This document shows positions 1 to 6,238 of a stretch of 8,285 bases of DNA, in pieces. The stretch comes from Pseudomonadota bacterium. GTDB taxonomy: Bacteria > Pseudomonadota > Alphaproteobacteria > Acetobacterales > Acetobacteraceae. The translations under genes were made by a program, and so were the position numbers. Position 1 is the first letter of the stretch, and each line of letters begins with the position of its first letter. Below the pieces are notes generated by a model, which worked only from the letters and a program-made list of their open reading frames with translations, was not told where the DNA came from and searched no databases. The DNA is taken from contig JAJZFF010000138.1 of NCBI GenBank assembly GCA_021805485.1, positions 1 to 8,285 on the forward strand, given 5' to 3'.

Positions 1-697
1 GGCTGAAGGATTCCACCTCGCCATCCGCCGCTTCGGGGCGGAACGACTCGTCCAGCTCGAGGTCGTAGCAGACCAGCAGGTCGCGCCGCAGCCCCTCCGG
101 CCGCTCCATGTCATAGGCGATCCGCGCGACGGGCCGCGCTTCGGCGATCATGCCGGCGGGAATGCTCGCCTCCTCGGCGGCTTCCTTCGCCAGCGTGTCG
201 AACGCGCCCATCCCGGCGGAGACGCCGCCGCCGACCAGGTTGTCCAGCTTGCCGGGATCGAGCTTCTTCGTCGCGCTCCGCCGGCCGATCCACAGATGCG
301 GCCCGTCCGCCCGCCGCACATAGCCGTTCAGATGCACGCCGACGCCGATGACCCCGAAGGCGGGCAGCGCCCCGCGATCGAGCGTCGCGAGCACCGGTCC
401 GTCGATCCGGCTGCGCACGTCGAACAACTCGCCCCGCGTGCGGAAACCGTGCGCCGGGCCGAGCGGGGTCGCCACCGCGTTCAGCCGCGCGGCCTCTGCC
501 GGCGGAATGCTCAGCCCGCCGGGATGAGAAAGCGCATAGAAGGCAAGGTCCGCGGCAAGTGCGGCGCCGACATAGCCGACCGGCTCGTCCCCGATATGAA
601 GCGGAATCCGCCGTCCCGGCAGGACCGCCGTGCGGCACCGCGCGATGCGTTCGAGCAGCGCCGCCGATACCTGCTCCTCAGTGCCGGCCATTTGCAT
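1..697 (-). CDS. Nudix hydrolase, DUF4743/thiamine-pyrophosphokinase-associated type (partial, 3' end outside window)
   Basis: The minus-strand frame gives 232 residues from ATG at 697 and runs off the left edge. Residues 1-115 form an N-terminal domain (GYVGAALAADLAFYAL, then FRTRGELFDVRSRIDG) typical of the DUF4743 region. The Nudix domain follows, beginning about FGVIGVGVHLNGYV (114-127), with HLWIGRRSATKKLDPGKLDN (134-153). The Nudix box lies at about 157-179: GGVSAGMGAF, then KEAAEEASI with the EE pair at 175-176. The box is degenerate, as is usual here: Met163 replaces the first Glu, Lys171 the Arg, and Ser178 the Gly. Relatives in yeast, plants and Schizosaccharomyces Tnr3 act on damaged or oxidised thiamine diphosphates, so a similar cytoplasmic house-cleaning role is inferred, not shown. 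A second in-frame ATG at 691 is possible. No clear Shine-Dalgarno precedes either. It diverges from the exporter gene across 28 bp. Confidence 0.88.
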   Translation of the reverse strand, partial: MQMAGTEEQVSAALLERIARCRTAVLPGRRIPLHIGDEPVGYVGAALAADLAFYALSHPGGLSIPPAEAARLNAVATPLGPAHGFRTRGELFDVRSRIDGPVLATLDRGALPAFGVIGVGVHLNGYVRRADGPHLWIGRRSATKKLDPGKLDNLVGGGVSAGMGAFDTLAKEAAEEASIPAGMIAEARPVARIAYDMERPEGLRRDLLVCYDLELDESFRPEAADGEVESFS

Positions 698-725
698 TTC
701 GTGAACCGCATGCCATCTGCCGGAC

Positions 726-2597
726 ATGGCCCGAACCGTCGACATTGCCAAGAGCGAAAGCAGCCTCGCCACCGTGCGCTCGCTGCTGCCCTATCTCTGG
801 CCCAAGCGCGAGCCCGGATTACGCGTCCGCGTCGTGCTCGCGTCCCTTTGCCTGGTGCTCGCCAAGGTTGCGACCGTCACCATCCCGATCCTCTATGCGC
901 GCGCGGTGGATGTGCTGTCGGTCAAGGCCGGCCCACTTGCCGTGCCCGCGGCGCTGATCGTCGCCTATGCGCTGGTGCGCATCGCCTCGTCGGGCTTCGG
1001 CGAGTTGCGCGATGCCCTCTTTGCCGCCGTGCAGCAGCGTGCGGCACGGGTGATCAGCCGAGAGACCTTCGAGCACCTGCACAACCTCTCGATGCGCTTT
1101 CATCTCGACCGGCAGACCGGCGGGCTCTCGCGCATCATCCTGCGCGGCACCACGGGCATCCAGACGGTGCTGCGGCTTGCGGTGTTCAACGTGGTGCCGA
1201 CGCTGATCGAACTGCTGCTGACGGTCGGCATCCTCTGGCACATGTTCAACTGGAAATACGCCGCGATCACCCTGGTCGCGGTCGGCGGCTATCTCGGCTT
1301 CACCTTCGGCTTTACCTCGTGGCGCATCAAGTTCCGTCGCCAGATGAACGAGACCGACAACGCCGCCCAGACCAAGGCGATCGACAGCCTGCTGAATTTC
1401 GAGACGGTGAAGTATTTCGGCAACGAGGCGCATGAAAGCGTGCGGTTCGACGCGAGCCTCGCCGCCTACGAGACGGCGGCTGTCCGCTCCCAGGTCACGC
1501 TCAACGCGCTCAATCTCGGCCAGGCGGCGATCATCGCCGCCGGCCTCGCCGCGCTGATGCTGATGGCGGCGAACGGGGTTGTCGCCGGGCGGCTGAATGT
1601 GGGCCAGTTCGTGCTGGTCAACACCTACCTGATCCAGCTCTACCAGCCGCTCAACTTTGTCGGCTTCGTCTATCGCGAGCTGAAACAGGGCCTGGTCGAC
1701 ATGGAGCAGATGTTTTCGCTGCTCCGAACGCCGCAGGAAATCTCCGATCGGGCGGGTGCGGAAACCTTGCCAGCGAGAGGGGCGCCCGTGCCGGTCGAGT
1801 TCGTCGATGTCCGCTTCGGCTACAGCCCCGATCGTGAGATCCTGCACGGCATCTCGTTCCGCGCCGAGCCCGGCCGCAAGATCGCCCTGGTCGGGCCGAC
1901 GGGGTCGGGCAAGTCGACCATTTCGCGGCTGCTGTTCCGCTTCTACGACGTAAGCGAGGGCGCCGTGCTGGTCGATGGCATCGATGTGCGCGACCTGACG
2001 CAGGCGAGCCTGCGCGCGGCGATCGGCGTCGTGCCGCAGGACACCGTGCTGTTCAACGACAGCATCCGCTACAACATCGCCTATGGCCGCCCCGGCGCGT
2101 CGGACGCCGAGGTCGAGCGCGCGGCCCGCCTTGCCCAGATCCACGACTTCATCATGTCGTTGCCGCAAGGCTATGCCACCACCGTCGGCGAGCGTGGCCT
2201 GAAGCTCTCGGGCGGCGAGAAGCAGCGCGTCGCCATCGCCCGCACCATCCTCAAGGACCCTCGCCTGCTGATTCTCGACGAGGCGACCAGCGCTCTCGAC
2301 ACCGCGACGGAGCAGGATATCGGCGCGGCGCTGCGGCAGGTGGCGCGCGACCGTACCACGCTGGTGATCGCCCATCGCCTCTCCACGGTGATCGACGCCG
2401 ACGAGATCCTCGTCCTGCGCGACGGCAATATCGTCGAACGGGGCACCCATGCCTCGCTGCTCGCCGCCGGCGGCATCTACGCCGCGATGTGGGCCGCGCA
2501 GTCCGAGCAGATCGAGGCGGCCTCGGCCGAACAGGACCTCGCCACCGGCCCGCGCACCCGCGAGCTTCCCCTCCGCCCCGCGACGACTCCGGCCTGA
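726..2597 (+). CDS. atm1: Atm1/HMT-type ABC exporter (fused permease and ATPase half-transporter)
   Basis: This 623-residue protein is a complete half-transporter that should work as a homodimer in the inner membrane. About six membrane helices lie in residues 33-315 (approximately 33-57, 72-90, 152-172, 177-198, 262-284, 293-315). Atm1-family hallmarks are LPYLWP (20-25), NFETVKYFGNE (224-234) and the helix-6 segment LNFVGFVYRE then GLVDMEQMF (about 309-330). The ATPase domain has Walker A GPTGSGKST (390-398), signature LSGGEKQR (494-501), Walker B LLILDEATSALD with Asp518/Glu519, and the H-loop His550. All catalytic residues are present. Mitochondrial Atm1 exports a sulfur compound needed for cytosolic Fe-S clusters; bacterial relatives export glutathione and glutathione-metal complexes, giving heavy-metal tolerance. 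That role is inferred. The start fits the family N-terminus, but no clear Shine-Dalgarno precedes it. A small gene follows 45 bp downstream. The tail after about 590 is low-complexity and not conserved. Confidence 0.95.
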   Translation: MARTVDIAKSESSLATVRSLLPYLWPKREPGLRVRVVLASLCLVLAKVATVTIPILYARAVDVLSVKAGPLAVPAALIVAYALVRIASSGFGELRDALFAAVQQRAARVISRETFEHLHNLSMRFHLDRQTGGLSRIILRGTTGIQTVLRLAVFNVVPTLIELLLTVGILWHMFNWKYAAITLVAVGGYLGFTFGFTSWRIKFRRQMNETDNAAQTKAIDSLLNFETVKYFGNEAHESVRFDASLAAYETAAVRSQVTLNALNLGQAAIIAAGLAALMLMAANGVVAGRLNVGQFVLVNTYLIQLYQPLNFVGFVYRELKQGLVDMEQMFSLLRTPQEISDRAGAETLPARGAPVPVEFVDVRFGYSPDREILHGISFRAEPGRKIALVGPTGSGKSTISRLLFRFYDVSEGAVLVDGIDVRDLTQASLRAAIGVVPQDTVLFNDSIRYNIAYGRPGASDAEVERAARLAQIHDFIMSLPQGYATTVGERGLKLSGGEKQRVAIARTILKDPRLLILDEATSALDTATEQDIGAALRQVARDRTTLVIAHRLSTVIDADEILVLRDGNIVERGTHASLLAAGGIYAAMWAAQSEQIEAASAEQDLATGPRTRELPLRPATTPA

Positions 2598-2603
2598 GGC
2601 CGG
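2589..2603 (+). other. Short perfect hairpin with the exporter stop codon in its loop
   Basis: CCGGCC (2589-2594) pairs exactly with GGCCGG (2598-2603), and the three loop bases are the TGA stop of the exporter gene. No T-tract follows; the next bases are C-rich. It is therefore not an intrinsic terminator of the usual kind and may be chance in GC-rich sequence. It could slow ribosomes at the stop or mark an RNA-processing point before the small downstream gene. Confidence 0.4.
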
Positions 2604-2642
2604 CCGCCGCCCCCCGATTTCATGACGCAAGGGAATGATCAG

Positions 2643-2882
2643 ATGCAGCAACAAGCCACCGAGGCGCAGATCCTCGAAGCCGGACAGATCATCGACCAAC
2701 TCGTCCATCACATGGTCGAAAAGGAGATCCCGACCATTGCCATTGCCTCCGCCCTGCTGGGCGGCGCGCTGAACCTGCTGAGCGCCTCGCTGCCCGACGA
2801 GACCATCCTGCGGATTCTCGACAATGCGATGGAGAGCGTGCGTTCCGGCGAGCTGCGCGAGATCGACGAACCGAAGCAATAG
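2643..2882 (+). CDS. Small hypothetical protein (79 aa) downstream of the Atm1-type exporter
   Basis: I do not recognise this protein. It starts MQQQATEAQILEAGQ and ends ELREIDEPKQ. An amphipathic, probably helical stretch (about 8-28) carries a His-His pair at 22-23. A continuous uncharged hydrophobic run follows (IPTIAIASALLGGALNLLSA, 29-48), then a charged helical region (52-69). The hydrophobic run is about long enough to cross a membrane once, but the overall look also fits a small soluble helical bundle. ATG 2643 was chosen because AAGGGA (2629-2634) lies 8 bases upstream. An in-frame ATG at 2622 would add seven residues (MTQGNDQ) but has only C-rich sequence before it. The gene lies 45 bp after the exporter on the same strand with no terminator between, so co-transcription is likely. 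Coding potential is supported by the start signal and by alphaproteobacterial-style composition; function is unknown. Confidence 0.72.
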   Translation: MQQQATEAQILEAGQIIDQLVHHMVEKEIPTIAIASALLGGALNLLSASLPDETILRILDNAMESVRSGELREIDEPKQ

Positions 2883-2925
2883 GGCATCGCCGGCCGAGCG
2901 TCTGCGACAAGTCTGCATTTCCCGC

Positions 2926-2953
2926 TTGACAATGGTTCGGGCTTCACGATAGC
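2926..2953 (+). promoter_or_regulatory. Candidate sigma70-type promoter of the sugar importer operon
   Basis: A perfect -35 box TTGACA (2926-2931) is followed after 16 bp by GATAGC (2948-2953), which matches three of six -10 positions. Transcription would start near 2960, giving a leader of about 87 nt before the binding-protein ATG at 3047. The placement in the only sizeable gap upstream of the operon supports it. The -10 is weak, which would fit an activated or repressed sugar promoter. An AT-richer stretch at 2955-2986 just downstream is a candidate regulator site, but I see no strong inverted repeat there. Confidence 0.55.
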
Positions 2954-2979
2954 AACCGATTTACTACAAGGGTCAAATT

Positions 2980-3018
2980 AATTGGAGCTCCGCGGTTCGG
3001 CGGAGGACCGGAATTGGA
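2980..3018 (+). promoter_or_regulatory. Structured leader upstream of the sugar-binding protein gene
   Basis: CTCCGC (2988-2993) pairs perfectly with GCGGAG (3000-3005) around the six-base loop GGTTCG, a small stable hairpin in the predicted mRNA leader. The stem is flanked by a direct repeat AATTGGA at 2980-2986 and 3012-3018, 32 bp apart start to start, about three helical turns. The repeats could be half-sites for a regulator, or the hairpin could stabilise the 5' end of an abundant mRNA. Neither role is shown. It matches no riboswitch class I know. Confidence 0.4.
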
Positions 3019-3046
3019 TCCATCATTTCTTGGAAGAGGAAACACC

Positions 3047-4156
3047 ATGAAAATCGCATTCCCGACGATCATTGCCGCGTCCGCGCTGGCGGTTGCCGCC
3101 TTCGGCCTGACGGCCGCGCACGCCCAGTCGGTCACCCAGCCTTCCGTGCACCAGATCAGCAGCAAGAAGACCACGATTGCCTTCCTGCTGCCCGAGAATT
3201 CCTCGCCGCGCTACGAGCAGGTCGACCGTCCCTGGTTCATCAAGATGGCGCATGCGGCCGACCCGAACGCGAAGCTGATCGTCAGCAACGCCAATTCGAG
3301 CCCCGACACCCAGCTCAACCAGGCCGAATCCGCGATCTCGAACGGTGCCGACGTCCTCGTCGTCGATCCGGTCGACGGCAAGGCCGGTGCCGCGATCGTC
3401 AATTACGCCGCGCGCAACCATGTGAAGGTCATTTCCTACGACCGCCTGATCCAGGATTCGAAGCCCGATTACTACGTCTCCTTCGACAACACGAAGGTCG
3501 GCGAGTTGCAGGGCGAATACATCGCCAAGCACACCAAGCCCGGCGGCAGCGTGATGATGATCAACGGCGCGCCGACCGATCCGAACGCGTTCGACTTCCG
3601 CAAGGGCGCGATGAACGTGCTCGGCCCGCTGTTCAAGTCGGGCAAGCTGCACCTCGCATATTCGGTGATGACGCCGGACTGGAGCCCGCAGAACGCGTTC
3701 GAGGAAAGCCAGCAGGCACTCACCCGGCTGCACAACAAGGTCAATGCCGTCCTCGCCGCGAATGACGGCACGGCTTCCGGCGTGATCCGCGCGCTGCAGG
3801 CGGTCGGCCTCGCCGGCAAGGTGCCGGTGACCGGCCAGGATGCGACCAATGGCGGCCTGACCTTCATCCTCGAAGGCCTGCAGTCGATGACCGTGTTCAA
3901 ATATGTCCCCGAGGAAGCCGCCGCGGCGGCGGAACTCGCGGTTGCGGTCGCGACCGACACGAAACCGCCGGCCGGCCTGCTCAACGGCAAGACCAACAAC
4001 AAGATGATCAACGTCCCGTCGGTCCTGCTGAAGCCGCTCGTGGTCACCAAGGCGAACATCGCCGGCTCGGTGATCAAGTCGGGCTATACCACCTGGAAGG
4101 CGATCTGTGTGGGCCCCGCGGCCCAGGGCAAGATCTGCAAGGCCCACGGCGCCTGA
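3047..4156 (+). CDS. xylF: Sugar ABC transporter periplasmic substrate-binding protein, XylF-like (probable D-xylose binding)
   Basis: This 369-residue periplasmic binding protein captures a monosaccharide and delivers it to the permease encoded two genes downstream. A Sec signal peptide covers residues 1-26 (Lys2, hydrophobic core, cleavage after AHA before Gln27). The mature protein is a type-I sugar-binding fold resembling XylF and ChvE: IAFLLPENSSPRYEQV (44-59), ADVLVVDPVDG (101-111), ISYDRLIQDS (129-138), YYVSFDNTKVGELQG (142-156), LAANDGTASG (236-245), VTGQDA (261-266). The YDR, FDN and GQDA motifs are typical sugar-contact regions of XylF. Xylose is the best guess, though related aldoses cannot be excluded. 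The start at 3047 has AAGAGGA (3034-3040) six bases upstream and begins the signal peptide exactly; a TTG at 3014 has no such support. Its only two cysteines, 354 and 364, lie in the last 16 residues and could form a disulfide. A hairpin follows the stop. Confidence 0.92.
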   Translation: MKIAFPTIIAASALAVAAFGLTAAHAQSVTQPSVHQISSKKTTIAFLLPENSSPRYEQVDRPWFIKMAHAADPNAKLIVSNANSSPDTQLNQAESAISNGADVLVVDPVDGKAGAAIVNYAARNHVKVISYDRLIQDSKPDYYVSFDNTKVGELQGEYIAKHTKPGGSVMMINGAPTDPNAFDFRKGAMNVLGPLFKSGKLHLAYSVMTPDWSPQNAFEESQQALTRLHNKVNAVLAANDGTASGVIRALQAVGLAGKVPVTGQDATNGGLTFILEGLQSMTVFKYVPEEAAAAAELAVAVATDTKPPAGLLNGKTNNKMINVPSVLLKPLVVTKANIAGSVIKSGYTTWKAICVGPAAQGKICKAHGA

Positions 4157-4175
4157 TCCGGGACTATTGACGGCG

Positions 4176-4204
4176 CGGCGGACGCCCCGTGCGTCCGCCG
4201 TTTT
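4176..4204 (+). terminator. Intra-operon GC hairpin with T-tract between binding protein and ATPase
   Basis: A perfect 10-bp stem, CGGCGGACGC (4176-4185) with GCGTCCGCCG (4191-4200), encloses a five-base loop CCCGT and is followed directly by TTTT (4201-4204). This is the form of an intrinsic terminator, though with a short T-tract. It begins 20 bp after the binding-protein stop and ends just before the ATPase Shine-Dalgarno. In sugar-importer operons such structures commonly let most transcripts end after the binding-protein gene, or protect its 3' end from decay, so that the binding protein far outnumbers the membrane parts. Partial read-through is inferred because no promoter is visible for the next gene. 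Confidence 0.75.
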
Positions 4205-4220
4205 CCTGGGAGGATAAGAG

Positions 4221-5030
4221 ATGAGTGCGGCAATCGCGGCTGAACCCGCCGCAGCACCCCTGCTGGAGGTGCGCGGCCTGCAAAAGCGCTACGGCGCCGT
4301 GGTCGCCCTGCGCGACGTGAACTTCACCGTACGCCGCGGCGAGGTGACCGCCCTGCTTGGCGACAACGGCGCGGGCAAATCCACGACCATCAAGGCGATC
4401 GCCGGTGTCGCGCCGATCGACGAGGGAGAAATCCTGCTCGAGGGAAGGCCGGTCTCCATCCGCCATCCTTCCGAGGCGACGGCGCTGGGTATCCAGACCG
4501 TGTACCAGGACCTCGCCCTCTGCGACAATCTGGGCATCTGCGCCAATCTCTATCTCGGCCGTGAACTCGTCAGCACGCCCACCGCGCTCGGCCCCCATGT
4601 CCTGCGCGATGTCGATATGGAACTCGAAGCGCGGCGCGTGCTGAAGACGTTGCGGATCAACCTGCCCGCGCTCGACACGCCGGTGGCCTCGCTCTCCGGC
4701 GGGCAGCGCCAGGCGGTCGCCATCGCCCGCGCCGTCCTGTGGGATTCGAAGCTCGTCATCATGGATGAACCCACCGCCGCCCTCGGCGTCGCCCAGACGG
4801 CGGAGGTGCTTCGCCTCGTGCGAGACCTCGCCGAGCAGGGCTATGGCGTCATCCTCATCACCCACAACATGCAGAACGTCTTCCAGGTGGCGGACAACAT
4901 CGCCGTGCTGCGCCTCGGCGCCACGGTGATGCAGGCCCGCAAGAGCGACGTGACACCGGAGCAGGTGGTCGGCGCCATCACCGGCACGCTCGCAATCCCC
5001 GGAACCGGCGCGGCAGGAGCCATGGCATGA
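4221..5030 (+). CDS. Sugar ABC transporter ATP-binding protein, single-domain (half-size) type
   Basis: This 269-residue cytoplasmic ATPase powers the sugar importer. All motifs occur once: Walker A GDNGAGKST (47-55), Q-loop YQDLALCDNL (95-104, Gln96), signature LSGGQRQ (158-164), Walker B LVIMDEP (178-184, Asp182/Glu183), and the H-loop His215 in ITHNM. The ALGV segment after Walker B (187-190) and the QDLALCDNL wording are characteristic of carbohydrate importers of the FrcA/half-size XylG kind. Enterobacterial XylG, RbsA and MglA carry two fused ATPase domains of about 500 residues in total; this protein has one, so it should act as a homodimer. It starts at ATG 4221 with GGGAGGA (4208-4214) six bases upstream, directly after the hairpin. 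Its stop overlaps the permease start in ATGA (5027-5030), indicating translational coupling. I give no symbol because xylG usually denotes the double-domain protein. Confidence 0.92.
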   Translation: MSAAIAAEPAAAPLLEVRGLQKRYGAVVALRDVNFTVRRGEVTALLGDNGAGKSTTIKAIAGVAPIDEGEILLEGRPVSIRHPSEATALGIQTVYQDLALCDNLGICANLYLGRELVSTPTALGPHVLRDVDMELEARRVLKTLRINLPALDTPVASLSGGQRQAVAIARAVLWDSKLVIMDEPTAALGVAQTAEVLRLVRDLAEQGYGVILITHNMQNVFQVADNIAVLRLGATVMQARKSDVTPEQVVGAITGTLAIPGTGAAGAMA

Positions 5031-6238
5031 GCAGCACCGTGCAGCCCCCGGAGCAGAAATCCGAGCAGAAATCCCCGTTCAGGCGCTGGCTGCACGGGGT
5101 GGCCAACTCGACCGATCTCGGCATGCTGCCGGTGATCGCGGCGCTGATCGTCATCTGGATCGTCTTCGAGACGCTGAACGCCAACTTCCTCACCCCGCGC
5201 AACCTCTCCAATCTCGCGGCGCAGATCGTCGTCACCGGCACGCTGGCGCTCGCGGAAATCTATATCATCCTGCTCGGCATGATCGACCTGTCGATCGGCT
5301 GGAACTCGGTTCTCGCCGCATCGGTGTTCTCGCTGGCGACGGTATTCTTTCACCTGCCGGTCGGGATTGGCATCGTGCTTGGAATCGCATTGGCGACCGG
5401 CCTCGGCTTCCTCCAGGGCATGGTGGTCTCTCGCATCGGCGTGCCGAGCTTCGTCGTGACCCTTGGCGGCGGCATGATCGCCGAGGGCCTCACGCTCGGC
5501 ATCCTCACGCCGCATGGAGGCTCGGTGCCGCTGGCCGATGCCTTCACGACCGCGATCGGCACGCTGAATCTCGATCCGCTCTGGTCCTGGGTCATGAGCG
5601 TCCTGCTGTTCGGCGCCTATGCCGCGGTCACGCTGGGCGGCATCCGCAAGCGCGCCGCCAGTGGCCACGAGGGCGGGTTTGCCGCGACCATGCGTCTGAT
5701 TGGCGTCGCCATCATGCTGTTCGGCGCGGTGTTCATGCTGAACGCCTATCGAGGCGTGCCGTTCCTGCTGATGATCTTCCTGATCGCCCTGTTCGCCTCG
5801 GCCTTCGTCACCAAGTCCACCCGCTTCGGCCGGCATCTCTATGCCGTCGGCGGCAATGCCGAGGCGGCACGCCGCGCCGGCATCTCGGTGAAGGGAATCC
5901 AGCTCGCGGTGTTCATCATCGCCGGCTTCCTCGTCGGCCTCGCCGGCTATCTCGATGCCGCCCGCCTTGGTGTCGCCTCCGCCTCGGTCGGCAATGGCGA
6001 CATCATGCTGAACGCCGTCGCCGCGGCGGTGATCGGCGGCACCTCGCTGTTCGGCGGGCGCGGCAGCGTCTATGGCGCTCTGTTCGGCGCGCTGGTGATC
6101 GCGAGTGTCAGCAACGGCATGAACCTGCTCGGCGCCGCCTCATCGGTGCGCTTCATCGTCGAGGGGCTGATCCTGCTGGCCGCGATCACCATCGACACCA
6201 TCCTCCGCCTCCGGCGGATGCGCAGCGGCCGGGCCTAA
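5027..6238 (+). CDS. xylH: Sugar ABC transporter permease, XylH-like
   Basis: This 403-residue inner-membrane permease forms the sugar channel, presumably as a homodimer over two ATPase subunits. A hydrophilic N-terminus (1-30) is followed by roughly ten to twelve membrane segments, for example 33-49, 65-84, 92-108, 111-130, 140-162, 186-205, 222-240, 244-261, 291-310, 346-366 and 373-393. The BPD_transp_2 family signature is clear: the cytoplasmic coupling loop TRFGRHLYAVGGN (265-277) then EAARRAGIS (279-287), and later AAAVIGGTSLFGGRGSVYGA (332-351). The length and the extra central segments fit XylH (about 390) better than RbsC (about 320). ATG 5027 has AGGAG (5015-5019) seven bases upstream inside the ATPase gene and overlaps its stop by four bases. 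The N-terminus contains EQKSEQKS from a 12-bp tandem duplication. The TAA stop overlaps the stop of the convergent amine oxidase gene. Confidence 0.92.
   Translation: MSSTVQPPEQKSEQKSPFRRWLHGVANSTDLGMLPVIAALIVIWIVFETLNANFLTPRNLSNLAAQIVVTGTLALAEIYIILLGMIDLSIGWNSVLAASVFSLATVFFHLPVGIGIVLGIALATGLGFLQGMVVSRIGVPSFVVTLGGGMIAEGLTLGILTPHGGSVPLADAFTTAIGTLNLDPLWSWVMSVLLFGAYAAVTLGGIRKRAASGHEGGFAATMRLIGVAIMLFGAVFMLNAYRGVPFLLMIFLIALFASAFVTKSTRFGRHLYAVGGNAEAARRAGISVKGIQLAVFIIAGFLVGLAGYLDAARLGVASASVGNGDIMLNAVAAAVIGGTSLFGGRGSVYGALFGALVIASVSNGMNLLGAASSVRFIVEGLILLAAITIDTILRLRRMRSGRA
5051..5074 (+). repeat. 12-bp perfect tandem duplication in the permease 5' coding region
   Basis: The unit GAGCAGAAATCC occurs twice back to back (5051-5062 and 5063-5074), encoding EQKS twice in the cytoplasmic N-terminus (residues 9-16). 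Being a multiple of three it keeps the frame. It probably arose by replication slippage and may vary in copy number between strains. Confidence 0.9.

Noticed and set aside
296..1435. 379-codon plus-strand frame crossing the Nudix and exporter starts
   Set aside because: It overlaps two recognisable genes in other frames and its product is Arg/Pro/Ala-rich with no domain.
819..2918. Very long open frame (699 codons) antisense to the exporter
   Set aside because: It mirrors a well-conserved ABC exporter with every motif intact. Its translation is Arg/Gly/Asp-rich with no recognisable domain, a usual codon-bias shadow in GC-rich DNA.
3014..3046. TTG start giving 11 extra residues on the binding protein
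   Set aside because: It would bury the signal peptide behind a non-typical leader; ATG 3047 has a strong Shine-Dalgarno at the right spacing.
3023..4147. 374-codon open frame antisense to the binding protein
   Set aside because: Shadow of a clearly real gene, with low-complexity Arg/His/Asp-rich content and no domain or start signal of its own.
4167..4172. TTGACG as a -35 box for an internal promoter before the ATPase gene
   Set aside because: No plausible -10 lies 15-19 bp downstream; that stretch is the GC-only hairpin stem.
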